From Rhodobacter capsulatus (lineage in GTDB: Bacteria > Pseudomonadota > Alphaproteobacteria > Rhodobacterales > Rhodobacteraceae), in NCBI RefSeq assembly GCF_003254295.1, contig NZ_QKZO01000001.1, forward strand, positions 310,001-374,000: a stretch of 64,000 nt of DNA, written 5' to 3'. The notes beneath the pieces are model-generated. The model ran no database searches and was not told where the DNA came from. It was given only the letters and a program-made list of their open reading frames with translations. The translations under genes and the position numbers were made by a program. Of this stretch, positions 57,040-64,000 are shown piece by piece. The first letter of the stretch is position 1; the number at the start of each line of letters is the position of its first letter.

Positions 57040-57492
57040 ATGATGCTGAAACGTCTTGCGCTTTTGCTGCTTCTCGCCACCCCCGTTCATGCGGTGCAGC
57101 CCGACGAGGTTCTGTCCGATCCGGGGCTTGAATCCCGGGCGCGGCAGATTTCGCAGGTGTTGCGCTGCCCGGTCTGTCAGGGCGAGAATATCGACGAATC
57201 GAATGCCGGGGTGTCGCGCGATCTGCGGCTTGCGGTGCGCGAGCGGCTGGTGGCGGGCGATACCGACGCGCAGGTGATCGACTACATCAAGGACCGCTTC
57301 GGGGAATATGTGCTGTTCGAGCCAGAGCACAGCGGGGCCAATCTGATCCTCTACTGGATCGGGCCCGCGGTGCTGGTGGTGGCTTTGGGCGGGATCTTCC
57401 TGTGGCTGCGCGGGCGGCGGCGCGACGAAGATCTGGCGCCGGTGCTTTCGGCCGAGGAAGAGGCGCGGCTGAAAGACCTGCTGAAGGATTAG
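57040..57492 (+). CDS. ccmH: Cytochrome c-type biogenesis protein CcmH
   Basis: A 150-residue membrane-anchored periplasmic thiol oxidoreductase for apocytochrome c (Ccl2 of R. capsulatus). It has a signal/anchor (MMLKRLALLLLLATPVHA), the motif LRCPVCQGENI with Cys43 and Cys46, and a C-terminal helix (YWIGPAVLVVALGGIFLWL). The ATG directly follows the ccmF stop; MM or M start are both possible. Confidence 0.97.
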   Translation: MMLKRLALLLLLATPVHAVQPDEVLSDPGLESRARQISQVLRCPVCQGENIDESNAGVSRDLRLAVRERLVAGDTDAQVIDYIKDRFGEYVLFEPEHSGANLILYWIGPAVLVVALGGIFLWLRGRRRDEDLAPVLSAEEEARLKDLLKD

Positions 57493-57526
57493 GGGTTTCG
57501 CCCGCGGCTTGCGCCCCGGGCGACCC

Positions 57527-57590
57527 GCGGGGGGCGCTGCCCCCCGCACCCCCCGGGATATTTGCGCCAAGGTGAAAGGCAGTCGGGGTT
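57527..57590. repeat. Dispersed palindromic intergenic element, copy G
   Basis: Hairpin GCGGGGGGC (57527-57535) with GCCCCCCGC (57539-57547), loop GCT, then ACCCCCCGGGATATTTGCGC and CAAGGTGAAAGG. It is a diverged copy after ccmH, where ATG becomes GTG and TATTT is kept. Confidence 0.7.
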
Positions 57591-57695
57591 TCGGGATTTT
57601 GCCCGGCCATGGTTCGATCTGCTGCCCTGTGACGTTTGGTTTCGCTTTGCCTTTCGGCCCCCGCGCGGCAAGCTGGGGCAAAGAGGAGGCAGGCG

Positions 57696-58469
57696 ATGAC
57701 CTATCACACCATCCGCTACGAGAGTGCCGAGGGGCTGGCGGTGATCACGCTCGATCGGCCCGAGGTAATGAATGCGCTGAATGCGGCGATGCGGCGCGAA
57801 CTGACCGAAGCGCTGCACCGGGCGCGGGGCGAGGCGCGGGCGATCGTGCTGACCGGATCGGGGCGGGCCTTTTGTTCGGGGCAGGATCTGGGCGATGGCG
57901 CGGCCGAGGGGCTGAACCTGGAAACCGTGCTGCGCGAGGAATACGAGCCGCTTCTGCAGGCGATCTACAGCTCTCCGCTGCCGGTTCTGGCGGCGGTGAA
58001 CGGCGCGGCGGCGGGGGCCGGGGCCAATCTGGCGCTGGCAGCCGATGTGGTGATCGCGACGCAGTCGGCGGCCTTCATGCAGGCCTTCACCCGGATCGGA
58101 CTGATGCCGGATGCGGGCGGAACCTGGTGGCTGCCCCGCCAGGTCGGCATCGCCCGCGCCATGGGGATGGCGCTTTTCGCCGAGAAGATCGGCGCCGAGG
58201 AGGCCGCGCGGATCGGGCTGATCTGGGAGGCCGTGCCCGATGTCGATTTCGAACATCACTGGCGGGCGCGGGCGGCGCATCTGGCCAAGGGGCCGACGGC
58301 GGCCTTTGGCGCGCTCAAGCGGGCCTTCCATGCCGGTCTGACCAATCCGCTGTCGACGCAACTGGCGCTGGAGGCGCGGCTGCAAGGCGAGCTGGGCCGC
58401 AGCGCGGATTTCCGCGAAGGCGTGCAGGCCTTTCTGGAAAAACGCCCGCCGCGGTTTTCCGGCCGCTGA
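57696..58469 (+). CDS. Enoyl-CoA hydratase/isomerase family protein, PaaG-like
   Basis: A 257-residue crotonase. TGSGRAFCSGQDLGDG and NGAAAGAGANLALAADVVIA form the oxyanion holes; AFTRIGLMPDAGGTWWLPRQ is the PaaG-like feature (ring-epoxide isomerase of phenylacetate degradation). AGAGGAGGC precedes the ATG. No other paa genes are nearby, so the substrate is open; a second crotonase lies at 28446-29231. Confidence 0.87.
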   Translation: MTYHTIRYESAEGLAVITLDRPEVMNALNAAMRRELTEALHRARGEARAIVLTGSGRAFCSGQDLGDGAAEGLNLETVLREEYEPLLQAIYSSPLPVLAAVNGAAAGAGANLALAADVVIATQSAAFMQAFTRIGLMPDAGGTWWLPRQVGIARAMGMALFAEKIGAEEAARIGLIWEAVPDVDFEHHWRARAAHLAKGPTAAFGALKRAFHAGLTNPLSTQLALEARLQGELGRSADFREGVQAFLEKRPPRFSGR

Positions 58470-58473
58470 GCCC

Positions 58474-58502
58474 TTGCCCCGCCGGACCGCCCGCGCTACC
58501 CA
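58474..58502 (+). promoter_or_regulatory. Candidate promoter for tRNA-Leu
   Basis: TTGCCC (58474-58479), 17-base spacer, TACCCA (58497-58502), ending 9 bases before the tRNA. The spacing fits; the -10 is poor. Confidence 0.35.
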
Positions 58503-58511
58503 GAACCGGCC

Positions 58512-58597
58512 GCGGGCGTGGCGAAATGGTAGACGCATGGGACTTAAACTCCCTCGGAGGCACCTCCATGCCGGTTCGAGTCCGGTCGCCCGCACCA
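58512..58597 (+). tRNA. tRNA-Leu (anticodon TAA)
   Basis: 86 bases with a long variable arm (class II) and encoded CCA. GCGGGCG (58512-58518) pairs with CGCCCGC (58587-58593), then A and CCA (58595-58597). The anticodon loop CTTAAAC (58543-58549) gives TAA at 58545-58547. The variable arm is TCGGAGGCACCTCCA-like with a short stem. T-arm GGTTCGAGTCC. The first anticodon-stem pair is a T-T mismatch. Confidence 0.95.
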
Positions 58598-58670
58598 GCC
58601 TGCCTGCCGGGATGAACCTTGCTGTCAGGCGCGTTCGGCCCTAGATCGGACGAAACCGAAGGGAGAGCCG

Positions 58671-60458
58671 ATGGCCCGCAGACCCGCCACCCCGCTGGAA
58701 GACCGCCCGAAACCGAAACGTGTGGGTGCGATCCGGGGTCTTGCCCCCTTCATCTTCCCCTATCGCCGTCTGGCGCTGGCCACCGCCGCGGCGCTGGTGC
58801 TGACCGCGATGGTGACGCTGATCCTGCCGATCGCCGCACGCCGCCTGGTGGACGGGTTCCAGCAGGGCGGCGAGATGCTCGACAGCTATTTCCTGGCCGC
58901 CCATGTCATCGCCGCGGCCTTGGCACTGGGCACCGGGCTGCGCTACTGGCTGGTCACCCGCTTCGGCGAGCGCGTCGTCGCCGATATCCGCAAGGCGGTC
59001 TTCGGCCGGGTCATCAGCCTGTCGCCCGCCTTTTACGAAAAGATCCTGACCGGCGAGATCATCTCGCGCATCACCACCGACACCACGCTGATCCTGTCGC
59101 TGCTCGGCTCCTCGATCTCGGTGGCGGCGCGCAACATCCTGATCCTGCTGGGCGGGTTGACCATGCTTCTGGTCACTTCGGCGAAGCTGACCGGGCTGGT
59201 GCTGCTGATCGTGCCGCTGGTGATCGTGCCGATCGTCGTCATGGGCCGCCGCCTGCGCCGGCTGAGCCGCGAAAATCAGGACTGGATCGCCTCTTCCTCG
59301 GGCTCGGCCTCCGAGGCGCTCAGTTCCGTGCAGACGGTGCAGGCCTTCACCCATGAGGCGCTGACCCGCAAGGCCTTTTCCGAGGTCACCGAAAAGGCCC
59401 TCGCCTCGGCCAATGACCGCATCACCACCCGCGCGATCATGACGATGATCGTGATCTTTCTGGTCTTCGCCGGGATCGTCGGCGTGCTCTGGATCGGCGC
59501 GCGCGACGTGCAGGCGGGGCTGATGACGGTGGGCCAGCTGGTGCAATTCGTCATCTATGCGATCATGGTCTCGGCCGCGGTCGGCGCGCTGACCGAAATC
59601 TGGGGCGAGGTGCAACGCGCAGCGGGGGCGACCGAGCGGCTGGTGGAGCTGCTGCATGCGGGCGATACCGTGACCGATCCGGCGCGGCCCGTGCCCCTGC
59701 CCCGCCCGGTGAAAGGCGCCATCGCCTTTGAAAATGTCACCTTCCAGTATCCGTCGCGGCCCGAAACCTCGGCGCTGAACGCGGTCAGCCTGCGGGTTGC
59801 GCCGGGCGAAACCGTGGCGCTGGTCGGGCCCTCGGGGGCGGGGAAAACCACGATCATCCAGCTGATCGAGCGGTTTTATGACCCCGAACAGGGGCGGATC
59901 ACCCTGGACGGGATCGACCTGCGCGATCTGGCCCGGGCGGATTATCGCAGTGCCCTCGCGCTTGTGCCGCAAGATCCGGTGATCTTTGCCGCCAGCGCCC
60001 GCGAAAACATCCGCTTCGGCCGCCCCGATGCCAGCGATGCCGAGGTCGAGGCCGCCGCCCGGGCGGCTTATGCCCATGATTTCCTGACCGCGCTGCCGCA
60101 GGGCTTTGACACCTATGTGGGCGAGCGCGGCATCATGCTCTCGGGCGGGCAGAAGCAGCGCATCGCCATTGCCCGGGCGATCCTGCGCGATGCGCCGGTG
60201 CTGCTGCTGGACGAGGCGACCTCGGCGCTGGATGCGGCCTCGGAACGCGCGGTGCAGGCGGCGGTGGATGATCTGCGCGCCACCCGCACCACGATCATCG
60301 TCGCGCATCGGCTGGCCACGGTGAAAAAGGCCGACCGGATCGTCGTCTTCGATCAGGGCCGGATCGTCGCGCAGGGCACCCACGAGGCGCTGGTGGCCGA
60401 GGGCGGGCTTTACGCCGAACTGGCGCGGCTGCAATTCACCGACGGGGCCGGCACATGA
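58671..60458 (+). CDS. ABC exporter half-transporter, MsbA/multidrug type
   Basis: A 595-residue homodimeric exporter. Six helices in about residues 25-310, then an ATPase domain with Walker A VGPSGAGKTT, Q-loop VPQDPVIFA, signature LSGGQKQRIAIARAIL, Walker B VLLLDEATSALD and VAHRLATV. Between the domains FEVTFQYPSRPETSALN-like text (AFENVTFQYPSRPETSALNA) resembles multidrug/lipid exporters. The substrate is unknown. It is one of two such genes in the window (see 32284). Confidence 0.92.
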   Translation: MARRPATPLEDRPKPKRVGAIRGLAPFIFPYRRLALATAAALVLTAMVTLILPIAARRLVDGFQQGGEMLDSYFLAAHVIAAALALGTGLRYWLVTRFGERVVADIRKAVFGRVISLSPAFYEKILTGEIISRITTDTTLILSLLGSSISVAARNILILLGGLTMLLVTSAKLTGLVLLIVPLVIVPIVVMGRRLRRLSRENQDWIASSSGSASEALSSVQTVQAFTHEALTRKAFSEVTEKALASANDRITTRAIMTMIVIFLVFAGIVGVLWIGARDVQAGLMTVGQLVQFVIYAIMVSAAVGALTEIWGEVQRAAGATERLVELLHAGDTVTDPARPVPLPRPVKGAIAFENVTFQYPSRPETSALNAVSLRVAPGETVALVGPSGAGKTTIIQLIERFYDPEQGRITLDGIDLRDLARADYRSALALVPQDPVIFAASARENIRFGRPDASDAEVEAAARAAYAHDFLTALPQGFDTYVGERGIMLSGGQKQRIAIARAILRDAPVLLLDEATSALDAASERAVQAAVDDLRATRTTIIVAHRLATVKKADRIVVFDQGRIVAQGTHEALVAEGGLYAELARLQFTDGAGT

Positions 60459-60586
60459 CCTGAGCTGTCCCTGCGTCATGCCCGCCATGACGTGACGTTC
60501 GCGGCAATCCCGCCCTTGCCCGGCTGCCGCTTTATGACGCATTCTGCGCACAAGGCCTGCGGAGGAACGGGCCGGGGGAGGACACC

Positions 60587-62479
60587 ATGACCGAGACCTA
60601 TGCCACCGTGGCCGATCGCGACCGCGTCGAAGGCCAGATGCCCTGGGAAGACCGCGACCGCGCGCTGACCCTGTATGATTTCCTGTCCCGCGTGACGGCG
60701 AAGCACGGATCGCGACCCGCGCTGACGTTCCAGATCACCTCCGGGCCGAAGGATCATTCCCTCACCATGACATGGGCCGAAGTGCTGGCCCGGGTGACGC
60801 AGGCGGCGAACCTTCTGCGCCGGATGGGCGTGGGCGAAAACGACACGGTGGCTTACCTGCTGCCGAACAGCCTTGAAACCGCGGTGGTGCTGCTGGGCGG
60901 CGCGACGGCGGGGATCGTCAATCCGATCAACCCGTTGCTGGAGCCCGAGCAGATCGCCGCGATCCTGCGCGAGACCAGGGCGAAGGTGCTGGTGACGCTG
61001 AAAAGCTTCCCGAAATCCGACATCGCGCAAAAGGCGGCCGAGGCGGTCAAGCACGCGCCGAACGTCAAGACGATCCTTGAGGTCGATCTGAACCGCTACC
61101 TGACCGCGCCGAAAAGCTGGATCGTGCCCTTTGTCCGGCCGAAAACGCATTTCCGCCATCACGCCGATGTCTATGATTTCAACACCGCCTGCGACGGCCA
61201 GCCCGCCGACAGGCTGGTGTTCGCGGATGCGAAAGCCGACCGCGTCGCCGCCTATTTCCACACCGGCGGCACGACCGGTATGCCGAAAGTGGCGCAGCAC
61301 AAATATTCCGGCATGATCTACAATGGCTGGCTCGGCGGCACGCTTTTGTTCCGCCACACCGATGTGATGATCTGCCCGCTGCCGCTCTTTCACGTCTTTG
61401 CCGCCTATCCGATCCTGATGTCGGCCATTCATTCCGGCGCCCATGTCGTCTTCCCCACCCCGGCGGGCTATCGCGGCGAGGGGGTCTTCGACAATTTCTG
61501 GAAGCTGGTCGAACGCTGGCAGGTGACCTTCCTGATCACCGTGCCCACCGCCATCGCCGCGCTGATGCAGCGCAAGGTCGATGCCGACATCTCATCCCTG
61601 CGCACGGCGATCTCGGGCTCCGCCCCCCTGCCGGTCGAGCTTTACAACCGCTTCAAGGACGCCACCGGCGTCGAGATCTGCGAGGGCTACGGGCTGACCG
61701 AAGCCACCTGCCTTGTCTCGATCAACCCGGTGGACGGGCTGAAAAAGGTCGGCTCGGTCGGCATCCCCCTGCCCTATTCCCATGTCCGCATCCTGCGCAA
61801 GACCGAGGCGGGCTTCACCGAATGCGCCCCCGACGAGGTGGGCGAGATCTGCGTCGCCAACCCCGGCGTCTTCGACGGCTCGACCTATACCGAGGTCGAC
61901 AAGAACCACGATCTCTTTGCCGAGGAACGCTTCCTGCGCACCGGCGATCTGGGCCGGATCGACCCGGACGGCTATCTCTGGATCACCGGCCGGGCCAAGG
62001 ATCTGATCATTCGCGGCGGCCACAACATCGACCCGGCGGAAATCGAGGAGGCGCTGCTGTCGCATCCCGCCATCGCCTTTGCGGGTGCGATCGGCCAGCC
62101 CGACGCCTTCGCGGGCGAGCTGCCCTGCGCCTATGTCGAGCTGGTCAAGGATGCGACGATCAGCGCCGACGAGCTGATGGCGCATGCCAAACGCCACATC
62201 CACGAACGCGCGGCGGTGCCCAAGCATATCGAGGTGCTGGACGAGCTGCCGAAAACCGCGGTGGGCAAGATCTTCAAGCCCGAGCTGCGCAAGCGGGCGA
62301 TCACCCGGGTGCTGGATGGCGCTCTGGCCGAGGCCGGGTTGCCGGTGCAGGTCGTCGCGGTGATCGAGGACAAGAAACGCGGTCTGGTGGCACAGCTGGC
62401 CACGACCGGCGCGGCCGATCAGGAGAAGATGGCGCATGTTCTGGGGCAGTTCACCGTGCCCTGGGCCTGGGCCGAGTGA
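60587..62479 (+). CDS. Acyl-CoA synthetase (AMP-forming)
   Basis: A 630-residue adenylating enzyme activating a carboxylic acid to its CoA thioester. YFHTGGTTGMPKVAQHKYSG is the AMP-binding P-loop, GYGLTEATCLVSINP the A5 motif, RTGDLGRIDPDGYLWITGRAKDLIIRGGHNI the A7-A8 hinge region, and PKTAVGKIFKPELR carries the catalytic lysine. The substrate class (fatty or aryl acid) is not readable. GGAGG in the 5' region and a GGGGGAGGAC just before the ATG support the start. Confidence 0.93.
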   Translation: MTETYATVADRDRVEGQMPWEDRDRALTLYDFLSRVTAKHGSRPALTFQITSGPKDHSLTMTWAEVLARVTQAANLLRRMGVGENDTVAYLLPNSLETAVVLLGGATAGIVNPINPLLEPEQIAAILRETRAKVLVTLKSFPKSDIAQKAAEAVKHAPNVKTILEVDLNRYLTAPKSWIVPFVRPKTHFRHHADVYDFNTACDGQPADRLVFADAKADRVAAYFHTGGTTGMPKVAQHKYSGMIYNGWLGGTLLFRHTDVMICPLPLFHVFAAYPILMSAIHSGAHVVFPTPAGYRGEGVFDNFWKLVERWQVTFLITVPTAIAALMQRKVDADISSLRTAISGSAPLPVELYNRFKDATGVEICEGYGLTEATCLVSINPVDGLKKVGSVGIPLPYSHVRILRKTEAGFTECAPDEVGEICVANPGVFDGSTYTEVDKNHDLFAEERFLRTGDLGRIDPDGYLWITGRAKDLIIRGGHNIDPAEIEEALLSHPAIAFAGAIGQPDAFAGELPCAYVELVKDATISADELMAHAKRHIHERAAVPKHIEVLDELPKTAVGKIFKPELRKRAITRVLDGALAEAGLPVQVVAVIEDKKRGLVAQLATTGAADQEKMAHVLGQFTVPWAWAE

Positions 62480-62762
62480 CCGGCGGCGACAGGGCCTATT
62501 TGCGCTTGGAAGAGATCAGCGGTTCGGCAAAGTGACCTGATCCGAGCGGGCGGCGGTGCCGCCGCCTGCAGCGCCGCCGAGCGGATCCGGCTCACCGAGG
62601 CGAAGCGCAGCGGCGGCCTTCTCTCTGAAACGCGAAAACCGCAAGGACCATTCCTTTCCGCAACCGGAGCGCGGCCGCGACGCCTGTGTCCCGCGTCCCG
62701 CCACACGGACGGGCAGGCAGGCGCGGTTCTTTCGGAGCCGCCCGTTTCGCCTGCAAAATGAA

Positions 62763-62787
62763 AAACGGCCCCCGAAGGAGCCGCTTT
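62763..62787 (-). terminator. Intrinsic terminator of cspA with UUCG loop
   Basis: On the minus strand, stem CGGCTCC/GGGGCCG closes a TTCG tetraloop with one G-U pair, followed by TTTTTCATTTT. It lies 23 bases after the cspA stop. The stretch 62480-62760 (281 bases) holds only a GGCGGC/GCCGCC hairpin near 62549-62566 and nothing else I can support. Confidence 0.85.
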
Positions 62788-62809
62788 CCGAAATCCCGTG
62801 CGCACAGGC

Positions 62810-63016
62810 TCAGGCGATGGCGAGGTTGATCGCCGATTCGCGGCCGTCGCGGCCTTTTTCCAGATCGTAGTTGATCGCTTGGCCGTCATTCAGGCCACGC
62901 AGACCGGCGCGTTCAACGGCCGAGATGTGGACGAACACGTCCTTGCCGCCCGATTCCGGGGCGATGAAGCCGAAGCCTTTGGTTTGGTTGAACCATTTCA
63001 CGGTGCCCTTGGCCAT
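62810..63016 (-). CDS. cspA: Cold shock protein
   Basis: A 68-residue OB-fold RNA chaperone. RNP1 KGFGFI at 13-18 and RNP2 VFVHI at 27-31 are intact; the start MAKGTVKWFNQTKGFGFIAP is canonical. It is monocistronic with its own promoter-like signal about 120 bases upstream (minus strand) and a strong terminator. The long leader resembles those of cold-regulated csp mRNAs, though regulation cannot be read directly. Confidence 0.96.
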   Translation of the reverse strand: MAKGTVKWFNQTKGFGFIAPESGGKDVFVHISAVERAGLRGLNDGQAINYDLEKGRDGRESAINLAIA

Positions 63017-63137
63017 CCGTTGTCTCCTTCTATATGCCGCCCGCAGGATTGCGGCGGCCCGGCTCAGTCACGTCACGATCGAGAACTGTAGCCGCAAAGG
63101 GAGCAGGTCGTCGAAAAGGCGCGGTGCGCAAGGCTAG

Positions 63138-63166
63138 GATATGAAGCCTTCGCCCACGCATTGCAA
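63138..63166 (-). promoter_or_regulatory. Candidate cspA promoter
   Basis: Minus strand TTGCAA (63161-63166), 17-base spacer, CATATC (63138-63143). The predicted start is near 63131, giving a leader of about 115 bases. Confidence 0.45.
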
Positions 63167-63200
63167 GAAAATTGCGCGTGGGGGTGGCGCGGCAAAAAGC

Positions 63201-64000
63201 CTATTGCAAGCGCCCCCAAAGGTCGTAATCCGACGCTTCCTCGACCGTGACCGTCACCATATCGCCGGGGGAAAGCTCTTCGAACCCCTCGTCGATGAAC
63301 AGATTGCCGTCGATTTCGGGCGCATCGGCGCGGGTGCGGCAGGTCGCCCCCTCGTCATCGACGGCATCGACCAACACCTGTTGCACGGTGCCGACCTTGG
63401 CCGCCAGCTTCGCCTCGGAGATCGCCTGCGCGGCCTCCATGAAGCGTTCCCAGCGTTCCTGTTTCACTTCCGCAGGCACATGGCCCGGCAAATCGTTCGA
63501 CCGCGCGCCCTTGACGTTTTCATACTGGAAGCAGCCGACACGATCGAGCTGCGCCTCGGCCATCCAGTCGAGCAGATACTGGAACTCCGCCTCGGTCTCG
63601 CCGGGATATCCCACGATGAAGGTCGAGCGCAGCACGATCTCGGGGCAATCGGCGCGCCAGGCGGCGATTTCATCCAGCGTTTTCGCGCTGGCGGCGGGCC
63701 GGGCCATGCGTCTGAGCGTCTCGGGGTGGGCGTGCTGGAACGGGATATCCAGATAGGGCAGCACGAGGCCATCCGCCATCAGGGGAATCAGCTCGCGCAC
63801 ATGCGGATAGGGATAGACGTAATGCAGCCGCACCCAGGCGCCCGAGGGCTGGGCAAGCCGCCCGAGTGCCCGTGTCAGATCCGTGATATGCGCCCGGACC
63901 TCGGCGCCTTTCCAGGCCGTCGCCTCGTGCCGCCGGTCCAGCCCATAGGCCGAGGTGTCCTGGCTGATCACCAGCAGCTCCCGCACCCCCGCCTCGAGCA
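63201..64000 (-). CDS. rimO: Ribosomal protein S12 methylthiotransferase RimO, 5' partial
   Basis: A radical-SAM enzyme that adds a methylthio group to an Asp of ribosomal protein S12. The frame is open to the window end, so the N-terminal domain and the Cys triad of the SAM cluster lie outside; an in-window GTG at 63986 is internal. Visible are [56 protein letters not shown] and [18 protein letters not shown]-like text ([16 protein letters not shown]). A TRAM-type C-terminal end ([19 protein letters not shown]) closes it. Confidence 0.95.
   Translation of the reverse strand, partial: LEAGVRELLVISQDTSAYGLDRRHEATAWKGAEVRAHITDLTRALGRLAQPSGAWVRLHYVYPYPHVRELIPLMADGLVLPYLDIPFQHAHPETLRRMARPAASAKTLDEIAAWRADCPEIVLRSTFIVGYPGETEAEFQYLLDWMAEAQLDRVGCFQYENVKGARSNDLPGHVPAEVKQERWERFMEAAQAISEAKLAAKVGTVQQVLVDAVDDEGATCRTRADAPEIDGNLFIDEGFEELSPGDMVTVTVEEASDYDLWGRLQ

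Noticed and set aside
54943-57681. 912-codon open frame on the minus strand opposite ccmF/ccmH
   Set aside because: Antisense to two certain genes with shadow-frame composition (Arg, Gln, His, Pro-rich).
62419-62889. 156-codon minus-strand frame and a 104-codon plus-strand frame between the acyl-CoA synthetase and cspA
   Set aside because: No ribosome binding site, no motifs, and they overlap the cspA terminator and coding region; the stretch seems non-coding.

Overview
The window looks like chromosomal DNA of a GC-rich alphaproteobacterium of the Rhodobacterales, most probably Rhodobacter capsulatus or a close relative. This rests on overall base composition, codon use, a CcmF-CcmH pair (the Ccl1-Ccl2 arrangement of R. 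capsulatus), a cydA-cydB-cydX operon, a lysine/alanine-tailed TopA and protein sequences typical of that group. Species assignment is inference. There are no rRNA genes, CRISPR arrays, phages or insertion sequences. Most of the window is ordinary core genome with short gaps and many 1-4 base overlaps.

Layout. 1-2.8 kb: end of a KpsC-like capsule gene, then nrdR-ribD and a small lipoprotein gene. 3.0-5.9 kb: cydABX (bd quinol oxidase). 6.1-10.5 kb: EcsC-like protein, acetyltransferase, flavin reductase, glycosyltransferase, DMT exporter. 10.6-12.1 kb: mtnP-apt (methylthioadenosine and adenine salvage). 12.1-12.9 kb: orphan gene and a sparsely coding stretch. 12.9-17.6 kb: FAD-linked oxidase, then the thrC-M16 peptidase-acetyltransferase operon. 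17.8-23.8 kb: tldD, dprA, a secreted protein and topA. 23.9-25.2 kb: 3-oxoacid CoA-transferase subunits. 25.4-28.4 kb: a membrane protein with a DprE1/DprE2-like pair. 28.4-34.8 kb: crotonase, two aminotransferases, DUF305 protein, ABC exporter, YgfZ. 35-39.5 kb: small protein with a long leader, PopZ-like acidic protein, TolC, Pcm. 39.7-45.2 kb: tRNA-Cys, ion channel, EttA, AT-rich orphan gene, CutA, LepA. 45.3-50 kb: copper chaperone region, tyrosine phosphatase, sirtuin, rpmB, meaB, DUF3108 protein. 50-58.5 kb: hrpB, argD-argF, ccmF-ccmH, crotonase. 58.5-64 kb: tRNA-Leu, ABC exporter, acyl-CoA synthetase, cspA, end of rimO.

Three things stand out beyond routine annotation. First, a DprE1/DprE2-like pair next to a multi-pass membrane protein suggests polyprenyl-phosphate pentose epimerisation, with Ala at the position of the benzothiazinone-target cysteine. 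Second, an AT-rich orphan gene (42354-42953) has its ribosome binding site and start codon inside a near-perfect hairpin that reads as an intrinsic terminator on the other strand, and it overlaps cutA by 4 bases. Third, a family of dispersed palindromic intergenic elements (seven copies seen) shares a core of the form CATCTTGCCTCAAATACC followed by a G/C-rich hairpin; one copy supplies the start codon of a neighbouring gene.

Several genes bear on respiration, redox and metals: cydABX, ccmFH, copZ-like, cutA and DUF305. Others make envelope or polysaccharide: kpsC, the glycosyltransferase, two MsbA-like exporters, tolC and the DprE-like set.
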